Assembly: GCA_002392265.1 (NCBI GenBank)
Contig: DGGP01000073.1
Span: 1-14,360 of the forward strand
DNA length: 14,360 nucleotides
Reading direction: 5' to 3'
DNA from: Firmicutes bacterium UBA3871
GTDB lineage: Bacteria; Bacillota; Clostridia; Peptostreptococcales; Anaerovoracaceae
Shown here: positions 7,546 through 12,438 of the stretch, one piece after another
Position numbering within the stretch: the first letter of the stretch is position 1
Layout of the letters: each line of letters begins with the position of its first letter
Program-made: the position numbers and the translations under genes
Notes under the pieces: generated by a model
What the model saw: the letters and a program-made list of their open reading frames with translations, nothing else
What the model was told of the DNA's origin: nothing
Database searches by the model: none

Positions 7546-7571
7546 TTATCGTCATCTGCAGACAAAACTTA
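7546..7571 (-). promoter_or_regulatory. Sigma-D (FliA-type) promoter of fliD-fliS-fliT
   Basis: Read on the minus strand, TAAG (7571-7568) is followed after 14 bases by GACGATAA (7553-7546), one mismatch from the flagellar sigma consensus GCCGATAA. The bases after TAAG are TTTT, similar to the extended -35 of enteric class 3 promoters. Transcription would start near 7539, about 68 bases before the fliD ATG. This is the expected control for a late flagellar operon. Confidence 0.72.
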
Positions 7572-7590
7572 AGCGAAAAGAAAAGAAAAA

Positions 7591-7621
7591 ATTAAAAAAC
7601 CGGGGAAGAAATATCCCCGGT
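7591..7621 (-). terminator. Intrinsic terminator after cheR
   Basis: The stem CCGGGGA (7600-7606) pairs with TCCCCGG (7614-7620), with one further A-T pair outside and a seven-base loop. On the minus strand it is followed by TTTTTTAATTTTTT. It begins 13 bases after the cheR stop and separates cheA-cheR from the fliD promoter. Confidence 0.9.
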
Positions 7622-7633
7622 CAAAATCCAAGA

Positions 7634-8437
7634 TTATTCTTTGCGGTAAACAGAAGGACATACATAAGTGAACTTGTGATTACAGCCCGACAGGGATTCA
7701 CTGTGACCTATGAAGAAATATCCGCCCGGAAGCATCGCATTGTAGCATTTGTTTACGATAGCTTCTTTGGTAGGCAGGTCAAAGTATATCATTACATTCC
7801 TGCAGAATATAGCCTGGAAAGGCTTTTTGAAATTAAAGTCGTCGAGGAGATTGAAATATCTGTAGGCGACCTTTGCCTTTAGTGCATCGACAACCTGGTA
7901 ATGGTTGTCATCAACCTTTTTGAACCATTTTGAAACCCATTCAGGCGGCATTTTTTCGATGTCAGTTGCATCGTAGATGCCTTGTTTTGCCTGGGAAAGA
8001 ACCTTCATCGAGATATCCGAAGCCAGAATTGTGGAATCCCAGCTGCTCGCCTTTGAACCGAGATAATTCTGGGTAATCAGTGCGATTGTATAAGGTTCCT
8101 GACCTGACGAGCAGGCCGCCGACCATACACGAAGGTCTGTGGATTTCAGAGTATGATCAATCCACGGAAGCACTGTGTCCTGATAGAACTGGAAGTGCTC
8201 ATTTTCTCGCATGAAGTAGGTATGGTTTGTCGTAAGCTTGCTGACGATATTTACAAGCTCTTCCGGTTGAGTCTGAAGATACTTGAAATAATCCATGTAG
8301 GTTTTGTATCCGTGCTCGGTAACAAAGTTGCCGAGGCGACCCTCGATGAGAGGGCGCTTTTGGGAAAGGTTAACTCCGTAGGAGTCCTTCATCAGCTTTA
8401 CTATAAAGTTAAATTCTTCGTCTGTCAAATAGAGCAT
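7634..8437 (-). CDS. cheR: Chemotaxis protein methyltransferase CheR
   Basis: CheR methylates glutamates of chemoreceptors using S-adenosylmethionine, which sets adaptation against CheB or CheC/CheD. The 267-residue protein has the small N-terminal helical domain (about 1-68, binds the receptor), then LTTNHTYFMREN (68-79), SAM motif I WSAACSSGQEPYTIA (105-119), acidic D141 in LASDIS, FCRNVMIYFD (211-220) and GGYFFIGHSESL near the C-terminus. No receptor-tethering extension is visible; length is normal for a Gram-positive CheR. The ribosome site AAAGGG lies eight bases before the ATG. The gene follows cheA by 61 bases on the same strand with no hairpin between, so the two are likely one transcript, ended by the terminator at 7591-7621. 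Confidence 0.96.
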   Translation of the reverse strand: MLYLTDEEFNFIVKLMKDSYGVNLSQKRPLIEGRLGNFVTEHGYKTYMDYFKYLQTQPEELVNIVSKLTTNHTYFMRENEHFQFYQDTVLPWIDHTLKSTDLRVWSAACSSGQEPYTIALITQNYLGSKASSWDSTILASDISMKVLSQAKQGIYDATDIEKMPPEWVSKWFKKVDDNHYQVVDALKAKVAYRYFNLLDDFNFKKPFQAIFCRNVMIYFDLPTKEAIVNKCYNAMLPGGYFFIGHSESLSGCNHKFTYVCPSVYRKE

Positions 8438-8498
8438 TGAAATAACCCTTTCTAAAATTAAATTTTCAAATCACAACAATTTCTGTAAAACACTAAAA

Positions 8499-10589
8499 TC
8501 AGTAATTTGCAAGGATATTCGGAACGTCGAGAATCAGGCTGATGGAACCATCGCCCATGATTGTACAACCGGAGATTCCGATATCTCTGCCGATGAGCTG
8601 CGTAATGAACTGAGGCATAGGTTTTACTACTACCTGATGCTTTCCGATGAGTTCATCCACAAAGAGGCAGGCGAGACGGTCACCCGTATCAACCAGCATC
8701 AGAATACCTTCTTCGATGTTCTGAATGCAACCGTCAATGTGGAAAATATTGCCCACTCTGATGATAGGGTAGCAAGCTCCTCTGATCATAATCATCTCAC
8801 GACCTGCAGGATCTGTGAAAGGCTGATCCGCAGTAGGCTTGAAGGATTCGCGAATGTTGGAAATAGGCACTGTGTAGATGTGCTGTCCGATTCGGATATC
8901 CATACTGTCGATGATGGCGAGTGTCAGAGGAATCTTGAAGTATACGGTCATGCCGGCACCGAGTGTGGACTCGATGGTAATGGTACCGCCGACCTTTTCA
9001 ATATTCTGCTTTACAACGTCCATACCAACGCCTCTGCCGGAGTACTCGGTAACTTTTTCCTTTGTGGAGAAGCCCGGAGCCATCAGCAGGTTGAAGATTT
9101 CTTTTTCACTGTATTCGCTCTCTGCCTTTGTAAGGATTCCCTTTTCCTTTGCCTTGTTCAGGAGCTTTTCAGGATTCAGTCCGCGACCGTCGTCGGAGCA
9201 GGCGATGATGATATCGCCGCCCAGGTTCTGTGCGGAAAGAATAATCTGTGCTGTCTTGTTCTTGTCTGTCTTTTCACGCTCTGCTCTGTCCTCGATACCG
9301 TGGTCCATGGAGTTACGAACTACGTGCATGAGAGGGTCTGCAATGGCATCGATGATGGTCTTGTCAACTTCGGTAGTTTCGCCCATGAGAATGAGCTCTA
9401 CATCCTTGTCAAGCTTTTTGCCCATGTCGCGTACGATACGACGCATCTTCTGGAAAGTAGGTGCGATAGGTACCATTCGGAGAGACATGGAGATGTCCTG
9501 CAGCTCGTTTGTGAGCTTGCGGAGCTGGGAAGCAGCCTTTTCAAAGTTCTCAAGATGGAGTCCCTCTAAATCCGGGCTGCCGGAAACCATCGATTCCGAA
9601 ATAACTATTTCGCCGACGAGGTCGTTTAATGCAACGAGCTTGTCGAGATCTACATTTATCAGATTCTGTTTTACGCCACCGCCACCGGTAGGTGCTGCCG
9701 CACCACCCTGTGCAGCAGGAGCCGCGCCACCGGCCGCAGCCTTTGGAGCATCGTCAGCCTTTGCAGCGTCAGCCTTTGGAGCATCGCCGGCTTTTGCAGC
9801 AGCCTTTGCAGCAGCTTGTGCCGCAGCCACAGCTTCGTCACCGAGAGTATCGGTGAAGCTGACATTAGCTACGCAAGGTGAGCCCTTTGCAACCGAAAGA
9901 ATTTCATCCTGCGGCTTGTCGGAGGTCAGCTTGCAGTAGAAGCCTTTTTCTACGATTACAGCGCTGGCGTCAGGATTGCCGTCCAGGCTGGCAGGGCTGG
10001 TCTGGAGAACCTTGCCGATTGCGTTAAGCTTGTTAACCAGCATGAACGCGCGGATGTTTTCCATTTGGCAGCCTTCGTCAAATTGTGCGTAGAGGTAATA
10101 AACCTGTCCGTCTGCCGGAGCCTCCTCTGCAGGAGCAGGAGCTGCCGCCGGCTTTTCAGCAGGCGCCTCGCCGCTATCCTCTTTAAGCAGATTGAGGAAG
10201 TCCAATATTTCATTTACGAGAGCATCATTCTCTTCGCAAAGAGGCTGTTCCGTCTGAATCTTTTCAACTTCTTCTTTTAGGAAGTCGGAAACTCTGAGTA
10301 CCAGGTCAAACAGGTCTTCAAAGTGTTCCTGAGAAAGACCGTTATCTCTGATTACGAAGAATAAATCTTCGAGTTTGTGAGAAACGGAAGCGATGATGTT
10401 GAACTCCATCATTGCGGAAGAGCCTTTGACGGTATGCATGATGCGGAAAATCTCGTTGATATTTTCTTCGGAAAGGGCGCCGTTCTTTTCGGCATCCAGA
10501 AGGATATCATCGAGCTGGTTTAACATCTCGGTAGTTTCAAACAAATAAACGCTAAGCATTGAGTTGTTGCTGTTGTCAAAATCACTCAT
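8499..10589 (-). CDS. cheA: Chemotaxis histidine kinase CheA
   Basis: CheA autophosphorylates in receptor arrays and passes phosphate to CheY. With the ATG at 10589 it has 696 residues. P1 (HPt, about 8-110) carries the phosphorylated H52 in MHTVKGSS. A CheY-binding-like P2 spans about 162-246. An Ala/Pro/Gly-rich linker (about 252-305) with repeated APKADAAKAD-like units follows. P3 dimerisation starts near 310. The P4 kinase has the N box DPLMHVVRNSMDHGIE (418-433), DDGRGL (466-471), APGFSTK and GRGVGMDVV (518-526). The CheW-like P5 occupies about 557-690. All catalytic motifs are intact. The start is chosen because AAGGTGG ends nine bases from this ATG; the upstream in-frame GTG at 10601 overlaps that very site and has none of its own. 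It is first in cheA-cheR. Confidence 0.96.
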   Translation of the reverse strand: MSDFDNSNNSMLSVYLFETTEMLNQLDDILLDAEKNGALSEENINEIFRIMHTVKGSSAMMEFNIIASVSHKLEDLFFVIRDNGLSQEHFEDLFDLVLRVSDFLKEEVEKIQTEQPLCEENDALVNEILDFLNLLKEDSGEAPAEKPAAAPAPAEEAPADGQVYYLYAQFDEGCQMENIRAFMLVNKLNAIGKVLQTSPASLDGNPDASAVIVEKGFYCKLTSDKPQDEILSVAKGSPCVANVSFTDTLGDEAVAAAQAAAKAAAKAGDAPKADAAKADDAPKAAAGGAAPAAQGGAAAPTGGGGVKQNLINVDLDKLVALNDLVGEIVISESMVSGSPDLEGLHLENFEKAASQLRKLTNELQDISMSLRMVPIAPTFQKMRRIVRDMGKKLDKDVELILMGETTEVDKTIIDAIADPLMHVVRNSMDHGIEDRAEREKTDKNKTAQIILSAQNLGGDIIIACSDDGRGLNPEKLLNKAKEKGILTKAESEYSEKEIFNLLMAPGFSTKEKVTEYSGRGVGMDVVKQNIEKVGGTITIESTLGAGMTVYFKIPLTLAIIDSMDIRIGQHIYTVPISNIRESFKPTADQPFTDPAGREMIMIRGACYPIIRVGNIFHIDGCIQNIEEGILMLVDTGDRLACLFVDELIGKHQVVVKPMPQFITQLIGRDIGISGCTIMGDGSISLILDVPNILANY

Positions 10590-10598
10590 CGTCTTTTC

Positions 10599-10605
10599 CA
10601 CCTTT
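10599..10605 (-). promoter_or_regulatory. Ribosome binding site deciding the cheA start
   Basis: On the minus strand this is AAGGTGG, placed to serve the ATG at 10589. It contains the GTG at 10601, which would otherwise extend the protein by four residues; that GTG has only AT-rich sequence upstream and is unlikely to be used. Confidence 0.6.
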
Positions 10606-10681
10606 TCAATTAAAATACTGTTAGCTAAAAATTATGTTTATTATTCATTTCGTTCGCCGCGTCACAACACGACCGCGCGAA

Positions 10682-10708
10682 CTATCGGCAGTAAATATAT
10701 GTTATATA
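10682..10708 (-). promoter_or_regulatory. Sigma-D-like promoter of cheA-cheR
   Basis: On the minus strand GCCGATAG (10689-10682) matches the flagellar sigma -10 consensus in seven of eight positions. TATA (10708-10705) lies 15 bases upstream as a -35 (three of four against TAAA). Transcription would start near 10675, about 85 bases before the cheA ATG. The -10 is strong and the -35 is average. Confidence 0.58.
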
Positions 10709-10742
10709 GCATATAGACATAATATACACCTATACAACATAG

Positions 10743-10772
10743 ATTATAACACATAGTGCAACAAATACGCAA
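10743..10772 (-). promoter_or_regulatory. Possible extended -10 sigma-A promoter upstream of cheA
   Basis: On the minus strand TATAAT (10748-10743) is preceded by TGT (an extended -10). TTGCGT (10772-10767) lies 18 bases upstream (three of six as a -35). It could give basal transcription of cheA-cheR in addition to the flagellar sigma promoter. The surrounding region is very AT-rich, so chance matches are possible. Confidence 0.4.
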
Positions 10773-10875
10773 ACATATTTCATGATTTTTTCACAATTAT
10801 CACACAATTTTTTAGCAATTCGCCCAAATTATATGCCTACATATTTATTATGCCCCGTATTATGCCCCGAGAGAG

Positions 10876-10945
10876 CCGCACCCGTGCTGCTCCATTTCCG
10901 GCCTGCCCCGCCGCACCCGTGCAGTTCCGTTTTCGGCCTGCCCCG
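10876..10945. repeat. Two tandem 35-base GC-rich repeats
   Basis: Unit 1 covers 10876-10910 and unit 2 covers 10911-10945 with no spacer. They agree at 31 of 35 positions (differences at positions 13, 15, 19 and 23). Both begin CCGCACCCGTGC and end GGCCTGCCCCG. The GGCCTGCC part is also present inverted at 11014-11021 as GGCAGGCC. Confidence 0.85.
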
Positions 10946-10958
10946 AGTGAGCCGCGCT

Positions 10959-10987
10959 GCCGCGAGCCCTCTTGCAGCTCGGGCGGC
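10959..10987. repeat. Hairpin inside the GC-rich island
   Basis: GCCGC plus GAGC (10959-10967) can pair with GCTC (10977-10980) and GCGGC (10983-10987) around a nine-base loop, leaving a two-G bulge. There is no T run, so it is not a terminator. Confidence 0.6.
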
Positions 10988-11021
10988 AGCTATGAGGCGA
11001 GCTCTCTCGGCTTGGCAGGCC

Positions 11022-11048
11022 CGGGGCGTCAAAAAGAACGACGCCCCG
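11022..11048. repeat. Perfect 9-base hairpin at the right side of the GC-rich island
   Basis: CGGGGCGTC (11022-11030) pairs perfectly with GACGCCCCG (11040-11048) around the loop AAAAAGAAC. Neither strand has a T run after the stem, so a terminator role is unlikely. It could be the 3' stem of a structured RNA or the end hairpin of a small mobile element. Confidence 0.7.
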
Positions 11049-11143
11049 CATGCACACCGCACGTACAAACACTCTCTGCGCTTCTCTTCGATTATGCCCT
11101 GACAGATAACAGAAAATCGGCTGTCAAAAAATTACAATTATGC

Positions 11144-11172
11144 TTGCATTATACAATTTACTGGTATATAAT
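11144..11172 (+). promoter_or_regulatory. Promoter of the PD-(D/E)XK-like gene
   Basis: TTGCAT (11144-11149) is followed after exactly 17 bases by a perfect TATAAT (11167-11172). Transcription would start near 11179, which leaves a leader of about 280 bases before the ATG at 11459. There is no other equally good promoter closer to the gene. Confidence 0.55.
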
Positions 11173-11178
11173 TACAAT

Positions 11179-11458
11179 TGTCTCACAAAATTCCATAAAA
11201 ATGTTTTTGGTAGTGGTATGTTCGCAGAAATGAATCAATTTTTACCACTGAAATTGCTAGAAACGTGCGGATTTTAGAAAATAATGGCGCTTGCAAAGAA
11301 AAGTAAGGCTTGCATGGGTGGTTAAGTGAGAAGAAAAATCATCTTTTGCCACAAGAATTTTCCAAAACGCAAAAAATCGAGAAAAACGAGTGGCAAACAA
11401 AAAGGGAAAGTGATGTTTTTACCACATCGGCAACTTTCATAAACAAAGGAGATTAGAG
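11179..11458 (+). promoter_or_regulatory. Long putative 5' leader of the PD-(D/E)XK-like gene
   Basis: No gene is visible here beyond minute frames of 13-15 codons without ribosome sites. The stretch alternates complementary short motifs: GTGGTA (11213), TACCAC (11243), GTGGTT (11318), TTTGCCAC (11345), GTGGCAAA (11390) and TACCAC (11420). AGTGGTA/TACCACT (11212-11218 with 11243-11249) and TTTGCCAC/GTGGCAAA (8 bases) can form stems, and TTTTTACCAC occurs twice. The final copy is about 20 bases before the AAAGGAG ribosome site (11445-11451). Alternative folding that controls translation is possible but unproven. It matches no riboswitch I know. Confidence 0.35.
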
Positions 11459-12259
11459 ATGTACAGAATACAGAACATAATTAACATGCGTGTGGAGGCA
11501 TTGGAACGCGCAATTAAAATGGCGAACAAGGAATTAAAGAGAGCGCCCGAAGGCTGGCTGCGCATTTCAAAGAGCGGGAACCGTGATAGGTTTTACAGAG
11601 TTACGGAAAAGCATGAGATGAAAGGGCAGTATATCCCCAAAGACAACATGCAGGCAGTTAAAGCACTGGCGCAAAAGGACTACGCTGAAAGATTCCTAAA
11701 GGCAGCTACCGCAGAGCGTGACTACTGGGGAAAGGTTTTGGCAAAGCTCACAGTCTTTGGCACCGACACCGCCTATGAAAACCTCTCCGATAAGCGCAGG
11801 GCATTGGTGAACCCATACATACTGCCGGACGATAAGTACGCACAGCTTTGGCAAGCGGTGGACTACGATGCATCCCCATACAATGCGGAGAACAAGAAGC
11901 TTCCGACGCGCAGGGGCGACTTCGTACGCTCAAAGTCAGAGGTTATGATTGCAAATGTCCTTGACGATTTGGGCATCCCTTATAGATATGAGCAAGGCAT
12001 CAGAATGAAAGATGGGCATATATACTATCCCGATTTCACATTGCTGGATATATGTAAGAGGGATGAAGTCTATCTAGAGCATTTCGGAATGATCGATGAT
12101 TCGCAATATCTTATGCGGGCATGCAAAAAAGTGCACGATTATGAGAGAAACGGCATATTTTTCGGAGTAAATCTTTTAGCAACATTCGAAACTTCAACCA
12201 TGCCACTCAACGCCGAACTCACAAGAGAAATGTTGCGCAGGTTCTTCAAAATCAGGTGA
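11459..12259 (+). CDS. Orphan protein with PD-(D/E)XK-like nuclease fold
   Basis: This 266-residue protein matches no family I can name with certainty. The N-terminal half (about 1-110) is basic and helical (coiled-coil-like MRVEALERAIKMANKELKRA) with a WLRISKSGNRDRFYRV segment. The C-terminal half (about 155-248) has the layout of a PD-(D/E)XK nuclease core: RSKSEVMIANVLDDLGI with E161, YRYEQGI, YYPDFTLL with D192, and EVYLEHFGMIDD with E207-H208, then a helix and NGIFFGVNLLATFET. The ExHFG variant recalls the nuclease-like domain attached to some UvrD-type helicases. The classic catalytic Lys is not at the usual place, so activity is uncertain. It has a good ribosome site (AAAGGAG), its own promoter and its own terminator. 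It is alone between motility genes and may be a recently acquired defence or DNA-processing gene. Confidence 0.7.
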   Translation: MYRIQNIINMRVEALERAIKMANKELKRAPEGWLRISKSGNRDRFYRVTEKHEMKGQYIPKDNMQAVKALAQKDYAERFLKAATAERDYWGKVLAKLTVFGTDTAYENLSDKRRALVNPYILPDDKYAQLWQAVDYDASPYNAENKKLPTRRGDFVRSKSEVMIANVLDDLGIPYRYEQGIRMKDGHIYYPDFTLLDICKRDEVYLEHFGMIDDSQYLMRACKKVHDYERNGIFFGVNLLATFETSTMPLNAELTREMLRRFFKIR

Positions 12260-12333
12260 GTCATTACATTTATCTGTAAATAAGCTGATAGATTTGCAAA
12301 TCAAGCCATTCACGACCACAAGTGACTGCTTTT

Positions 12334-12361
12334 AGACTGCTTTTCGTCGGTCTCTTTTTTA
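12334..12361 (+). terminator. Probable terminator after the PD-(D/E)XK-like gene
   Basis: AGACTG (12334-12339) pairs with CGGTCT (12348-12353; one G-T wobble) around an eight-base loop and is followed by C and six T (12355-12360). The stem is short, so termination may be moderate. A near-tandem duplication of GACTGCTTTT (12324-12333 and 12335-12344) overlaps it. Confidence 0.6.
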
Positions 12362-12381
12362 TTCCAATTTGTTTGTACATA

Positions 12382-12390
12382 TGATATAAT
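12382..12390 (+). promoter_or_regulatory. Extended -10 promoter of the FliK-like gene
   Basis: TGA followed by TATAAT (12385-12390) forms an extended -10 element; the matching -35 (TTCCAA, 17 bases upstream) is poor. Transcription would start near 12397, about 42 bases before the GTG start. GCGATAT at 12394-12400 resembles part of a sigma-D -10 box, but no TAAA lies at the right distance. Confidence 0.5.
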
Positions 12391-12438
12391 TAAGCGATAT
12401 TTGGCGAAACTAAATTAAGAAAGAAAGGAGGCGAGAGC

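Larger units (their letters stand above)
10847..11101. other. GC-rich structured intergenic island without a gene
   Basis: This stretch is strikingly GC-rich compared with the AT-rich DNA on both sides. Short open frames run through it on both strands, but none has a ribosome site, a recognisable domain or normal composition (long Arg/Ala/Pro runs), so I call no gene. It contains two tandem 35-base units, a long inverted pair (CCGAGAGAGC at 10867-10876 with GCTCTCTCGG at 11001-11010, extended by CGC/GCG), an internal hairpin at 10959-10987 and a perfect hairpin at 11022-11048. Copies of ATTATGCCCCG (10847-10857, 10859-10869) and ATTATGCCCTG (11091-11101) bracket it. It may be a small non-autonomous mobile element or a structured RNA; the sequence does not decide between them. 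Confidence 0.6.

Noticed and set aside
8637..9939. Long plus-strand open frames (310 and 353 codons) opposite cheA
   Set aside because: They are antisense shadows of cheA, whose frame carries every expected domain motif; the shadow products look like no protein family.
11022..11048. Intrinsic terminator at the perfect GC hairpin
   Set aside because: Neither strand has a T run after the stem.
10849..11101. CRISPR array suggested by repeated 35-base units
   Set aside because: There are only two units, they abut without spacers, and no cas genes are visible.
11100..11126. TGACAG / CTGTCA inverted pair as a terminator
   Set aside because: It is followed by A rather than T on the plus strand and has no T run on the minus strand. 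It only adds to the structured nature of the region.
10782..11233. Several overlapping open frames of 70-127 codons on both strands across the GC-rich island
   Set aside because: They arise because GC-rich DNA has few stop codons. None has a ribosome site or a recognisable domain, and their products are Arg/Ala/Pro-rich low-complexity chains on both strands at once.
11142..11314. Three copies of GCTTGCA (11143, 11289, 11308) as operator sites
   Set aside because: A 7-base word repeated three times at irregular spacing, with one copy inside the -35 region, is too weak to call without a known regulator.
11179..11458. Cyclic-di-GMP riboswitch (GEMM type) in the leader of the nuclease-like gene
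   Set aside because: Tempting given the HD-GYP operon, but the conserved GEMM core with its GNRA tetraloop receptor is not found.
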